Source: Neotamlana sargassicola (GTDB taxonomy: Bacteria; Bacteroidota; Bacteroidia; Flavobacteriales; Flavobacteriaceae). Taken from it: a stretch of DNA of 64,000 nt. Below the pieces are notes generated by a model. That model had not been told where the DNA came from. It did no database searches and was given only the letters and a program-made list of their open reading frames with translations. The translations under genes and the position numbers were made by a program. The stretch is from positions 1 through 64,000 of the forward strand of contig NZ_JAJAPX010000001.1 of the NCBI RefSeq assembly GCF_020523965.1, given 5' to 3'. Position 1 is the first letter of the stretch. Every line of letters starts with the position of its first letter. This document shows, piece by piece, positions 1 through 7,793 of this stretch.

Positions 1-156
1 AAGTGCAATTAATCTATACAACCAAATAAGATTACATGTATCTTTAGACTATAAAACACCGAATATGGTATATTTAAAAACAGCGTAAATCAATCTTTAA
101 CCTGTAGCCATATTTCAGGACTAGACAACTACAAACCAACTCACGAAATAAAAATA

Positions 157-777
157 ATGGAAATAGTAAAACCTTATACGGAAATTAATAAAGCTATCAT
201 TTCCCTAGACAATGGAGGAAGATTTTACAATCTACTTACTAAAGCGGAAGACGGAATAATTAGTAAAGCAGAATTAGGGAAATTAGGCGGAATATTTAAT
301 GACAAACAGAAAATGATACTTTTTTTAGAATTGTCAATTTCAAAATTAAACCAAAATGAAAAAGAAATCATTATTTCAAAATTAGATAAAAATTTAAAAG
401 AAGATTATTTAAAGTACAAACCTCAAAACCTACTTCCATCTGAAGTTGATAAAAAAGGAATTTTATCCTCAAATATGATTTTGACTGGAGTTCCTGAATT
501 GATAGATTCGAAATCGGATTTTAACGGATTTATAATGATTCCTATTATGACTGGAAAAGTGACAACTTTCTCATTAATTCCTTTGATTGACAATTATGAC
601 GTTTACGAATTGAGAGACGAAAGAACTTCGGAAACATTTATTATAGCTCATTCAAAAACTTCTGAAAAATTACCAAATGAGAAAATGGTTATTGCAGGAG
701 TATTGAAAGAACTCGAAAAAGATGAAAAAGGTGTAAAGAGAAAATTTTTAGAGGCAATTTATCATATAAAGAATTAA
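157..777 (+). CDS. Hypothetical protein (206 aa)
   Basis: I do not recognise a family. The product is a soluble-looking protein of mixed charge with no signal peptide or membrane segment. The N-terminal half is Lys/Glu-rich and helical in character; the C-terminal half (about residues 110-170) is more hydrophobic and probably beta-rich. The ATG at 157 is the first usable start: the frame stays open back to about 55 but has no ATG, GTG or TTG there. It is the first of a series of same-strand ORFs separated by copies of a ~125-bp repeat; the first copy begins shortly after this stop codon. Function unknown. Confidence 0.6.
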   Translation: MEIVKPYTEINKAIISLDNGGRFYNLLTKAEDGIISKAELGKLGGIFNDKQKMILFLELSISKLNQNEKEIIISKLDKNLKEDYLKYKPQNLLPSEVDKKGILSSNMILTGVPELIDSKSDFNGFIMIPIMTGKVTTFSLIPLIDNYDVYELRDERTSETFIIAHSKTSEKLPNEKMVIAGVLKELEKDEKGVKRKFLEAIYHIKN

Positions 778-799
778 ATTTAATGAATTACAAACTTAA

Positions 800-920
800 G
801 CCGGATATAATTTATTGCTAGTTCTAGCCTACTTGCTAAAATCCTTTCGGATTTTCTATTCGGTTTTTATTTGCTAAATTAAGTGCTTAACTACGCAACA
901 AACCATATACAAACACGTTG
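800..920 (+). repeat. Cassette-type intergenic repeat, copy A
   Basis: This copy is nearly identical to the repeat at 1571-1700 from about 806 onwards. Shared blocks are ATAATTTATTGC, the internal hairpin AAAATCCTTTCGGATTTT (838-855), CTATTCGGTTTTTATTTGCT, and a terminal block containing GCAACAA (895-901) and ACGTT (915-919). TTATTGC (812-818) and GCAACAA form the inner inverted arms. The outer left arm AACGT seen in copy B is missing here. It lies between the stop at 777 and the next start at 929. Confidence 0.8.
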
Positions 921-928
921 CAAAAATT

Positions 929-1570
929 ATGAAAATCATTCTGCAAACAATAATACTTCTGTTTTCTATCGCAACTTTTTCTCAAAAAAAATTAGAAGGA
1001 AAATATTGTTCTGTTCCAATAGGTGAATCGAATGTAACGTGTATTAATTTTAAAGAAAATAATCGATTTGATTATATGGTTTCTGGATGTTTAGGAGTGT
1101 CGACAATTGGTAGTGGAAAATTTGAATTGAAGGAAGAAACACTAAACTTGATTTTTGATAAAGCAGAACAAGTTCTAAAAAGTGAAATTAAAATAACTGA
1201 TTCTAAAGTCGAATCAGAAAAAGAAGTTAAACTTAAATTCAAAGTTAAGGACGAAAACGGAATTGAAATTCCAGCGAATATTATACGAACATCTGACCGA
1301 AAACACTTTTTTTTTGATGAAGTAAACAAAGTTTTTTTAGTCGATAAAAATAGTCCGAAAGTAAACTACAAAATTGAATTTATTGGTTATGAAACAATTG
1401 AGTTGAAAATTGATAACAGTTCTGATAAAATAATTGAAATTGATTTATTTCCTGATCAAGCAAAGGTCATTTCCGATAAAGAAATTTCTTGGGATTGGGA
1501 AAAAGTGAATGAAAATGAATTTAAAACTGGAACAAACATTTGGAACAGATTTAAAAAAGTAATAAAATAA
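929..1570 (+). CDS. Putative secreted protein with C-terminal carboxypeptidase-regulatory-like domain
   Basis: 213 aa. Residues 1-18 form a signal peptide (charged start, hydrophobic core, cleavage after FSQ), so export to the periplasm or outer membrane is expected. The middle contains KFKVKDENGIEIPANI and later GYETIELKI, the pattern of a carboxypeptidase-regulatory/CNA-B-like beta fold often found in Bacteroidota exported proteins. No catalytic motif is visible. It starts 8 nt after repeat copy A, and its stop codon directly abuts repeat copy B, so it looks like a self-contained cassette. Function unknown. Confidence 0.65.
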   Translation: MKIILQTIILLFSIATFSQKKLEGKYCSVPIGESNVTCINFKENNRFDYMVSGCLGVSTIGSGKFELKEETLNLIFDKAEQVLKSEIKITDSKVESEKEVKLKFKVKDENGIEIPANIIRTSDRKHFFFDEVNKVFLVDKNSPKVNYKIEFIGYETIELKIDNSSDKIIEIDLFPDQAKVISDKEISWDWEKVNENEFKTGTNIWNRFKKVIK

Positions 1571-1700
1571 CTTTTGGTAACAACGTCTATAATTTATTGC
1601 AAGTTCTAGCTTACTCACGAAAATCCTTACAGATTTCCTATTCGGTTTTTATTTGCTAAATTACGCCTAAATCACGCAACAAGCCATATACAAACACGTT
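1571..1700 (+). repeat. Cassette-type intergenic repeat, copy B (best preserved)
   Basis: This repeat begins immediately after the stop of the preceding gene and ends 43 nt before the next start. Its ends form an imperfect inverted repeat: AACGT (1582-1586) with ACGTT (1696-1700), and TTATTGC (1594-1600) with GCAACAA (1676-1682). The right arm carries extra unpaired bases, so the pairing is asymmetric as in integron attC sites. The central hairpin AAAATCC/ (G)GATTT is partly eroded. It shares long identical blocks with copy A. Confidence 0.85.
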
Positions 1701-1743
1701 CCCATAAACCAAAATAAAACATAAACAAAACTTTACTTAACTT

Positions 1744-2334
1744 ATGAAATCAAAATTCTATTGGATGTTAATTTTAGTTTTAGCTCTAAATTTAAACGCC
1801 CAAGAATCTAAATTTGACATTGAGGTTAATTTCCCAATCGCTATTGGAGATAATTTTTTAGGAGACAACCATAATGGAATTATTGACTTGGGAATCAATT
1901 ACAGATTTCTACAAAAAGAAATATTGAATTTAGGAGTGTCCGCGAATTTTGGGTTCTTTAAAAACACTAAATCAAGTGCAACCCACCTGAATCAATTATT
2001 TGATGTAAAAACTATTCCTATTCAACCGCGCTTATTTGCAGAGTTCAACATTCCGAATTTAGAAAAACTGCGTCCTCAAGTTGGAATTGGATATTCAATA
2101 CTTATTTTTAATGCAGATTGGGCGGACAATCGAGATGATGAATTACCTGCTGATATTGACAATAGCGAAGAGGGTTTTAATTCTAATTTAGGTATTGCAT
2201 ATAATTTATCTGAAAAATTCTTTTTACAGGCACAATATGATTTTGTGAAAATTAGAGTTGAAAATGGAGTTCCAGATATAAGTTACAACACGAACATTAA
2301 TATTCTGAAATTTGGAATTGGATATAAATTATGA
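1744..2334 (+). CDS. Putative outer-membrane beta-barrel protein
   Basis: 196 aa. A signal peptide covers residues 1-19 (cleavage after LNAQ). The mature part has alternating amphipathic strands separated by polar turns (GINYRFL, LGVSANFGFF, PQVGIGYSIL, SNLGIAYNLS, KFFLQAQYDFVKI, ILKFGIGYKL) and ends in a hydrophobic C-terminal strand, typical of small 8-stranded porin-like or OmpW/OmpA-type barrels of Bacteroidota. The ligand is unknown. It is flanked by repeat copies B and C, reads in the array direction and has no operon partner. Confidence 0.65.
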   Translation: MKSKFYWMLILVLALNLNAQESKFDIEVNFPIAIGDNFLGDNHNGIIDLGINYRFLQKEILNLGVSANFGFFKNTKSSATHLNQLFDVKTIPIQPRLFAEFNIPNLEKLRPQVGIGYSILIFNADWADNRDDELPADIDNSEEGFNSNLGIAYNLSEKFFLQAQYDFVKIRVENGVPDISYNTNINILKFGIGYKL

Positions 2335-2353
2335 AAAATAACTATAAATAATT

Positions 2354-2464
2354 ATGATCGAATGCGAAGACTACTTCAGAATTTTCAAAAATGAACACAC
2401 TAACAGTCTGATCTATAGAATTCTATTTGCAACAGGAAGATTGACCAAAAAAAGTAAAAGATAA
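2354..2464 (+). CDS. Very short ORF or 3' remnant of a cassette gene (36 aa)
   Basis: A 36-codon ATG ORF whose product ends in a basic tail (GRLTKKSKR). It has no recognisable domain. The support is positional: its TAA is followed by CTTTTG and repeat copy C in the same way that the stop of the 929-1570 gene is followed by CTTTTGG and copy B. It may therefore be a real small gene or the remaining 3' end of a longer decayed one. Coding status is uncertain. Confidence 0.3.
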   Translation: MIECEDYFRIFKNEHTNSLIYRILFATGRLTKKSKR

Positions 2465-2590
2465 CTTTTGCAAACACCTCATAAATTAATTGTTAGAATA
2501 GGTTTACCAAAAAGCCCTAGCAGAATTTCTATTCAGGCTTATATTGTACTATATTAGCTAACTAAAACACCTAAAAAACCATACATAAAC
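2465..2590 (+). repeat. Cassette-type intergenic repeat, copy C (degenerate)
   Basis: It aligns with copy B along its whole length but is diverged. The shared skeleton runs TAACTTTTG at the left, then AAAAAGCCCTAGCAGAATTTC, TTTCTATTC.GG, TATATTAGCTAA and ACCATACATAAAC at the right. The central hairpin and the terminal ACGTT are eroded. It separates the small ORF ending at 2464 from the gene starting at 2621. Confidence 0.6.
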
Positions 2591-2620
2591 CTTAAGCAAC
2601 AGCTACACAACTATTAGCAA

Positions 2621-3838
2621 ATGAAAACACAAATTTTATGTCTTTTAATAACAATTTTAAGCCTTAATTGTTATTCGCAAATCTCTTTTGAAAAAGGATA
2701 TTACATTGATAATACAAACCAAGCAGTTAACTGTTTAATAAAAAATGTTGATTGGAAAAATAACCCAACTGAATTTGAATATAAACTATCCGAAAATAGT
2801 GAGCCTAAAAAAGCAACTATAAAATCAGTAAAAGAATTTGGTATTGATAATATTTCAAAATATGTACGAAGCACTGTAAATATTGACAGATCGAGCGAGA
2901 ACATTAATAAATTAAGCTCCGACAAAAACCCAATATTTAAAGAAGAACAGCTTTTTTTAAAGGTATTAGTTGATGGTAAAGCAACCTTATATCAATACGC
3001 CGATAGTAACTTAAAACGCTATTTTTACAATAAAGACAATTCTGATATTGAACAATTAATATTTAAAAGTTATAAAACCGAAGATAATAACGTCGCTAAA
3101 AATAATAGATTTAAACAACAGTTGTTTATTGATTTAAATTGTGCAAATTTTAAATCGCGTAAAATTGAGAATTTAGAATATAAAAAAAATAGTTTAGTAC
3201 GATTTTTTACTGAGTACAGCAATTGCCACAACTACGACATAACGAATTTCGAGCCAAAGGAAAAAAGAGATTGGTTTAATTTAACATTAAGGCCACGTAT
3301 AAATAGTTCATCATTATCAATGCAAGACCCAAATTCTGAAAATATTGATTTTGAAAATAAAATCGGGTTTGGATTTGGGTTAGAAACTGAGTTTATTTTA
3401 CCTTTTAACAAAAACAAATGGGCTGTAGGCATTGAGCCAACTTATCAAAGTTATAAATCCGAAAAAACAACTAACTCAAGTAATGTTTCTGGTGGCGTAT
3501 TAATAGCAAATGTAGATTATAGCTCCATTGAAGTACCCTTAAGCTTACGCCATTATTTCTTTTTAAATAATAATTCTAAAATTTTTATAAATGCTTCTTA
3601 CGTATTAGATTTATTTTCAAAATCATCAATCGAGCTTACAAGATCTGATGGTTCAAGTGTAAATTCTCTAGAAATTAATTCCAGAAATAACTTAGCACTA
3701 GGAATTGGTTACAAACATAATGACAGATACAGTGTAGAAATAAGATACCAAACCAATAGAGAAATTATAGGGAACTATTTATATTGGAATTCAGAATACA
3801 AAACATTATCACTAATATTTGGATATTCGTTATTTTAA
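2621..3838 (+). CDS. Outer-membrane beta-barrel (PorT-like) protein, two-part architecture
   Basis: 405 aa with a signal peptide (residues 1-19, cleavage after CYSQ). Residues 20-210 form a conserved Flavobacteriaceae N-terminal module that begins FEKGYYIDNTNQ and contains repeated polar/aromatic strands. Residues about 220-405 look like a beta-barrel (WFNLTLRPRI, FGFGLETEFIL, WAVGIEPTYQSY, SLRHYFFL, LALGIGYKHN, TLSLIFGYSLF) ending in an aromatic residue. Relatives of the N-terminal module are sometimes mislabelled tRNA modification GTPase; no GTPase motif is present here. It sits between repeat copies C and D. Function unknown. Confidence 0.65.
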   Translation: MKTQILCLLITILSLNCYSQISFEKGYYIDNTNQAVNCLIKNVDWKNNPTEFEYKLSENSEPKKATIKSVKEFGIDNISKYVRSTVNIDRSSENINKLSSDKNPIFKEEQLFLKVLVDGKATLYQYADSNLKRYFYNKDNSDIEQLIFKSYKTEDNNVAKNNRFKQQLFIDLNCANFKSRKIENLEYKKNSLVRFFTEYSNCHNYDITNFEPKEKRDWFNLTLRPRINSSSLSMQDPNSENIDFENKIGFGFGLETEFILPFNKNKWAVGIEPTYQSYKSEKTTNSSNVSGGVLIANVDYSSIEVPLSLRHYFFLNNNSKIFINASYVLDLFSKSSIELTRSDGSSVNSLEINSRNNLALGIGYKHNDRYSVEIRYQTNREIIGNYLYWNSEYKTLSLIFGYSLF

Positions 3839-3839
3839 T

Positions 3840-3962
3840 AAAAATAGTTACAAGGCTTTCATTTAATCACTTGGTTTTAGAAAATTCGCAAAAGTCCTAG
3901 TTAATTTTATAATCGCCTTATCCACGCCAAATTAGAGACTAAATTTACGCAACAAACCAAAT
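3840..3962 (+). repeat. Cassette-type intergenic repeat, copy D (degenerate)
   Basis: A weak but collinear match to the family: GCAAAAGTCCTAG in the region of the central hairpin, AATTTTATAATCGCC, then CTAAATTTACGCAACAAACCA at the right end, where copies A and B have ACGCAACAARCCATA. It fills the gap between a stop codon at 3838 and the next start at 3968. Assignment rests mainly on the right-hand block and on position. Confidence 0.5.
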
Positions 3963-3967
3963 TAAAA

Positions 3968-4462
3968 ATGAAAGCGTTTAAAAACGAAAAGGTGCATAAT
4001 TGGATATCTTCATTAGGGTTAACGCCTACAAGCAAATATTGGGATATTACATTCACTTTAAGCTCTACCGAAATAGAGAAATGGCTTTACAGAAGAAATA
4101 AACTAAAGCCTGAAGACACAAGAATATCTTTGTCTGTTCGATCTTTTGGGTCATGGACTGTTAATCTTGAAAGACATGACAAATTATATATCTCACAATG
4201 GAGAGCGAATAATGATTTTAGAGTAGAATCTCAACAAATGAAATATTCAACGTTCATAAAATAGCCTAAATTAAATGATATTGATGATTTCCCTAAACTT
4301 ATAAAACCAATTGAAGAAGTTTTGAATATTAAATTTATTGAACATGTAGATGTAACTTCAGATAAAATTGATGTAAAACCCCATATTAATACTAAATCAA
4401 AATTATTTAAATGGTTTTCAGAATGTTCTAAAACAATTGGAACTAATATGTCTGATAGTTAA
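3968..4462 (+). pseudogene. Hypothetical protein interrupted by one in-frame amber codon
   Basis: The open frame from ATG 3968 stops at a single TAG (4262-4264) after 98 codons. The same frame then stays open for another 65 codons with clearly protein-like composition (NDIDDFPKLIKPIEEVLN and onward) to a TAA at 4460-4462. The most economical reading is a ~163-residue gene with one nonsense mutation, for example TGG, CAG or AAG to TAG; programmed readthrough or a sequencing error are alternatives. The N-terminal part begins MKAFKNEKVHNWISSLGL and has several Trp residues; no family is recognised. It starts 5 nt after repeat copy D. Confidence 0.6.
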
Positions 4463-4632
4463 AATTCAAGTTACCTAAAATGTAAAACCACTACTTCAGC
4501 AAATTCAACTAGGTCGCTATCTACTTAAAATCACTAACGCCCATACTAAAAAAAAACATTAACCAAAATCCCGTAATTGACGGTTATACGTGACCTTAAA
4601 AACAAAATCAGCACTCCATTACTACCACACAC

Positions 4633-5370
4633 TTACATGGTCGTACCACCATCTACAATAACTTTTTCATTGCGTAAAACCGCAGATTTGTCAGACAATA
4701 AAAACTCAACAATTGGAGCTATATCTGTTGGTTGAACAATTCGGCCTATTGGAGAAGTTGAAGAAAAATGCTCAAGTAAATTATCAATTGCTTCGTCGCT
4801 CATTCCCGATTTTTTTTGTATCGGACTTTGCGTTACACCCGGGCTAACAACATTTAGCCTAATTCCTCTTTCGGCAAGTTCAATATTTAAAACTTTAGCA
4901 ATGCTTTCAAGCGCTGCCTTACTTGCGGTATATACGCTGGTATCTGCAAATGCTTTAAAAACTACAATAGAAGTATTTAAAACCACACTCGAAGGATTCT
5001 TCAAAATAGGAAGAAATTTTTGCACAGTAAAATATGCCCCCTTAAAGTTTATATTCATGGTTTCGTCAAACAATGCTTCGGTAGTTTCCTCAAAATTTAA
5101 AGCTTTAAAAATACCTGCATTTATAAACAACCCATCAATTTTTCCAAATTCATTTTTTATTTTTAATACCAGTTCGTCAATATCATCCAGCAATGAAGTA
5201 TCCGATAAAACCCCGATAGCGTTTTTTCCTAATCTAGAAACCGCTATATCTAAATTTTCCCTGGTTCTTCCAGTAATTGCTACGTTGTAGCCATTTTTTA
5301 CCAAATAGTCTGCACATGCAAAACCAATTCCAGTAGTTCCACCCGTAATTACAATTGTTTTGTTGCTCAT
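4633..5370 (-). CDS. SDR-family oxidoreductase
   Basis: 245 aa, a normal length for a classical short-chain dehydrogenase/reductase, cytosolic and NAD(P)-dependent. The cofactor motif TGGTTGIG is at residues 9-16, NAG at 84-86, catalytic Ser134, and YTASK gives Tyr147 and Lys151. The ending (VIVDGGTTM) matches SDR proteins in which the final motif closes the substrate pocket. The substrate cannot be told. It is divergent from an HxlR-type regulator with a 108-bp shared intergenic region containing a palindrome, so it is probably that regulator's target. It is the only gene read leftward in the 1-6.4 kb region. Confidence 0.9.
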   Translation of the reverse strand: MSNKTIVITGGTTGIGFACADYLVKNGYNVAITGRTRENLDIAVSRLGKNAIGVLSDTSLLDDIDELVLKIKNEFGKIDGLFINAGIFKALNFEETTEALFDETMNINFKGAYFTVQKFLPILKNPSSVVLNTSIVVFKAFADTSVYTASKAALESIAKVLNIELAERGIRLNVVSPGVTQSPIQKKSGMSDEAIDNLLEHFSSTSPIGRIVQPTDIAPIVEFLLSDKSAVLRNEKVIVDGGTTM

Positions 5371-5420
5371 TATTCAAGATTTTATTTGCAAATTTGTTAA
5401 ATAACTATAAATTTAACAAG

Positions 5421-5446
5421 TACTTACTTTTTAGTAAGTTACTTAC
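5421..5446. promoter_or_regulatory. Probable HxlR-type operator between divergent SDR and regulator genes
   Basis: ACTTAC (5422-5427) and GTAAGT (5434-5439) form a perfect inverted repeat around six bases, and a second ACTTAC follows at 5441-5446. The core TACTTTTTAGTA (5425-5436) has the TACT-spacer-AGTA shape known from YodB/HxlR-family operators. It is centred 40-50 bp from the regulator start and 50-60 bp from the SDR start, well placed to control both. Confidence 0.6.
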
Positions 5447-5478
5447 CACAAACTCGGAAAAATGTAAATTGTGCGGAT

Positions 5479-5817
5479 ATGGCCGAAAAATTAATTGAAA
5501 AAAAATACCAACAAGCAAAAGAATGTCCCATTACTATTTTCATGGAGCAGATTGGAGGTAAATGGAAACCTGTAATTATTTGGCTTTTAATATTAAACGA
5601 AGTCATGCGATTTAACGAATTGGACAAAGCCATTAACGGCATTAGCCAAAAAATGCTCTCACAACAATTAAAAGACTTGGAAAGATTAAAAATAGTGAAA
5701 AGAAAATCTTATCCTGTTATACCACCTAAAGTAGAATATAGACTAACCGAAAAAGGAAAGTCTTTAAAAGAGAATTTAACATCGATTATGGAATGGAGTA
5801 ACAAAAACCTAAAATAA
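5479..5817 (+). CDS. HxlR-family winged-helix transcriptional regulator
   Basis: 112 aa, the usual size for HxlR (PF01638) one-domain regulators. Conserved features are CPI near the start, GGKWKPVIIWLL (wing-helix N-terminus), MRFNELDKAINGISQKMLSQQLKDLERLKIVKR (recognition helix region) and VEYRLTEKGKSL. Cys16 sits where redox-sensing members such as YodB carry their reactive cysteine, so sensing of electrophiles or disulfide stress is possible but unproven. It is divergent from the SDR gene at 4633-5370, with a palindromic operator between them; autoregulation is likely. Repeat copy E follows its stop. Confidence 0.9.
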   Translation: MAEKLIEKKYQQAKECPITIFMEQIGGKWKPVIIWLLILNEVMRFNELDKAINGISQKMLSQQLKDLERLKIVKRKSYPVIPPKVEYRLTEKGKSLKENLTSIMEWSNKNLK

Positions 5818-5957
5818 ATTATAAGAGCTAAAATTGCCTAAAGGCAAACTCTTATTCCTAGGTTTTTATAAAAATCCTTTCGGATTTTATTAATCTGTTT
5901 TTATTCACTAAATTTACATCTTAGCCAACGTCCTCTCACTCTTATAAATACGTTGGC
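5818..5957 (+). repeat. Cassette-type intergenic repeat, copy E, with terminal palindrome
   Basis: The centre matches copy A well: AAAATCCTTTCGGATTTT hairpin (5873-5890), then a TCTGTTTTTATTCACTAAATTTA block equivalent to TCGGTTTTTATTTGCTAAATTA. The right end differs: GCCAACGT (5924-5931) and ACGTTGGC (5950-5957) form a perfect 8-bp inverted repeat. It lies between the HxlR gene stop and the small ORF starting at 5990. Confidence 0.75.
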
Positions 5958-5989
5958 ATGTGTATAGCAAACCCCTAAAAACAACAATT

Positions 5990-6241
5990 ATGAGTAGTTT
6001 AAAAGACATTAAATCGGAAATTGAAAAATATGCAGAAAACTCTAAGTTAACGGAATCGGAAATCGTTAAGAAACTAGAAAAACATTATTTCAATAAAAAA
6101 GTAAACGAGAATTTAAAGCTGTATAGAAAAGGTAAGAAAAAAGTTCGTGATATAACAAAAGACTTAAAAATATCTCCACGAAAATTTTATGCAATTTTAA
6201 AAGCAAAAAAAATAGAACACAAAAAATACAACAAAGGGTAA
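5990..6241 (+). CDS. Small basic protein with possible helix-turn-helix (83 aa)
   Basis: The chosen start is ATG 5990. A GTG at 5960 would add ten residues but runs back almost into repeat copy E. The product is strongly basic: an N-terminal helical stretch SLKDIKSEIEKYAENSKLTESEIVKKLEKHY followed by KVRDITKDLKISPRKFYAILKAKKIEH, which has the spacing of a helix-turn-helix. DNA binding is plausible but unproven. It is the last ORF of the cassette-like region. Confidence 0.5.
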   Translation: MSSLKDIKSEIEKYAENSKLTESEIVKKLEKHYFNKKVNENLKLYRKGKKKVRDITKDLKISPRKFYAILKAKKIEHKKYNKG

Positions 6242-6418
6242 CTTAGCACTATCATTAAGCTTTATGTTATAACCCAAAAAGAATATTTTAAATCAATAAA
6301 AGGCCCTACAACTTACTTTTCACCGCAAGTTCAATCCCTTAATAACGCGCCAGTTTTCTATTTAAAATTTTATTCTATCTTTAAAAAAAATTAAAACCAA
6401 AACATTAAAATTATCCCT

Positions 6419-7210
6419 GTGAAAGTAACCATAATAGGCTTTGGAAATATTGGAAAATATCTCGGAAAATGGATTATGAACGATTCTAATTTTCAATTAA
6501 AATATGTTGTTGCAAGAAAAGAAGTTAACGACCCAGAATTTAATTTAAAAGATAAACCCATTGAATTTAGAAAAGAAATTACTTCAGATCTTATTGAAGA
6601 CACCGATATTATTATTGAATGCGCCAACAAAGATGTAGTTACGCAACTACTAAAATTTGATGAACTAGATAAAGCGGGCAAAAAATTAATTGTAATTAGC
6701 ACTGGTGGACTTTACCAAAACAGAGCTGCTTTAAACACATTAAAATATTGCGAAATAATATTACCAGTTGGTGCCATAGCTGGTTTAGACGCTATAAAAG
6801 CTGTAAACGATGAAATTAAAGCCATAAACATTAAAACCACCAAACACCCGAAAAGCTTAGAAGGCGCACCTTTTTTTGATAGCTCGAACATAGATTTATC
6901 ATCAATTACAACAGCCGAAACCATTTGGACAGGTAAAGTTGACGAAGCCATTAGCATGTTTCCAAAAAACATAAATGTTGCTGCAAGTATTTATTTTGCA
7001 TCGAAATGTGAAGAATTAACCATTAACATCGTCGCCGACCCAAATGCAACTAGCAATATGCATGAGATAACTTGTGAAGGCGATTTTGGAAAAATTTATA
7101 CGCGCACCGAAAATAAACCAAGCCCAAGTAATCCTAAAACCAGTTTTTTAGCCGTAAAAAGTGTAGTTAGTATACTCAGGAACATGCATTCCAATGTAAA
7201 AATCAACTAA
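6419..7210 (+). CDS. nadX: L-aspartate dehydrogenase (AspDH)
   Basis: 263 aa. It catalyses NAD(P)-dependent oxidation of L-aspartate to iminoaspartate, which can feed NAD synthesis. The Rossmann motif GFGNIG is at residues 7-12, and the family signatures GAIAGLDAI, TTKHPKSLEGAPFF, FPKNINVAASI and NPKTSFLAVKSV (DUF108 domain) are present in order. The start is GTG 6419; no ATG lies before the nucleotide-binding motif. It is monocistronic by appearance, followed by a strong terminator at 7257-7284. No nadA or nadC is nearby, so the physiological direction (aspartate breakdown or synthesis) is open. Confidence 0.85.
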   Translation: MKVTIIGFGNIGKYLGKWIMNDSNFQLKYVVARKEVNDPEFNLKDKPIEFRKEITSDLIEDTDIIIECANKDVVTQLLKFDELDKAGKKLIVISTGGLYQNRAALNTLKYCEIILPVGAIAGLDAIKAVNDEIKAINIKTTKHPKSLEGAPFFDSSNIDLSSITTAETIWTGKVDEAISMFPKNINVAASIYFASKCEELTINIVADPNATSNMHEITCEGDFGKIYTRTENKPSPSNPKTSFLAVKSVVSILRNMHSNVKIN

Positions 7211-7256
7211 TTTCCTTTAAAACAATGAGTAAATCTTTACAGATAAACACCTATTT

Positions 7257-7284
7257 AATCCCAGCATAATGTTGGGATTTTTTT
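7257..7284 (+). terminator. Rho-independent terminator after nadX
   Basis: AATCCCAGCA and TGTTGGGATT pair as a ten-base stem (one G-U) around a three-base loop, followed by seven T residues. It ends the nadX transcript before the VOC gene. Confidence 0.85.
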
Positions 7285-7307
7285 ATAGATTTTAAACTTG
7301 TTCATAC

Positions 7308-7694
7308 ATGAAAATAAAACACGTACACCATATTGCAATAATCTGCTCGAACTACGAAATTTCAAAAAAATTCTACACTGAAACTTTGGGACTCAAAATA
7401 AAAAATGAAGTATATCGTGAACCTCGGAATTCCTATAAACTAGATTTAGCGATAAATAATGATTACATCATCGAACTCTTCTCATTTCCCAACCCACCAA
7501 AACGCCCATCAAGACCTGAAGCCGTTGGATTAAGACACATTGCTTTTGCTGTTGAAAACATTGAGAATGAAAAAAATTATTTAGAATCTCAAAATATTCC
7601 CGTAGAACCCATTCGTATAGATGAATTTACAGGAAAAAAATTCACCTTTTTTTCAGACCCCGATAACTTACCTATAGAAATTTATGAAGTATAG
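7308..7694 (+). CDS. gloA2: VOC-family glyoxalase I-like protein (GloA2/YaeR type)
   Basis: 128 aa. It matches the E. coli YaeR/GloA2 type closely in motif order: VHHIAII, FYTETLGL, EVYREPRNSYK, IIELFSFPNPPKRPSRPEA, GLRHIAFAV, FTGKKFTFFSDPDNLPIEIYE. Likely metal ligands are His7 or His8, Glu56, His77 and Glu124, a complete vicinal-oxygen-chelate site. The family is presumed to handle alpha-ketoaldehydes or similar small metabolites; the true substrate is unknown. It stands alone between a terminator and the Nramp-related operon. Confidence 0.85.
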   Translation: MKIKHVHHIAIICSNYEISKKFYTETLGLKIKNEVYREPRNSYKLDLAINNDYIIELFSFPNPPKRPSRPEAVGLRHIAFAVENIENEKNYLESQNIPVEPIRIDEFTGKKFTFFSDPDNLPIEIYEV

Positions 7695-7793
7695 TATAGC
7701 ACACGCCTATTTCTTTCACTCGTAAATTCAACTACATCTTAAAATTAAAATAAAAGTTTAACAACTAAGCCTTTAAATATTCATGGAAATGAT

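Noticed and set aside
4463-4632. Possible further cassette repeat after the amber-interrupted ORF
   Set aside because: Only scattered short matches such as AAAATCACTAACGCC were seen, with no hairpin and no collinear block.
4901-5290. 129-codon plus-strand ORF opposite the SDR gene
   Set aside because: It is the antisense shadow of a clear SDR coding sequence and has no family features.
778-5957. Naming the array a true integron
   Set aside because: The repeat ends do not fit the strict attC RYYYAAC/GTTRRRY boxes and no integron integrase is in the window, so only the resemblance is reported.
6242-6418. Possible sixth repeat copy before nadX
   Set aside because: CCGCAAGTTCAATCCC resembles one block of the repeat, but the central hairpin and right end are absent.
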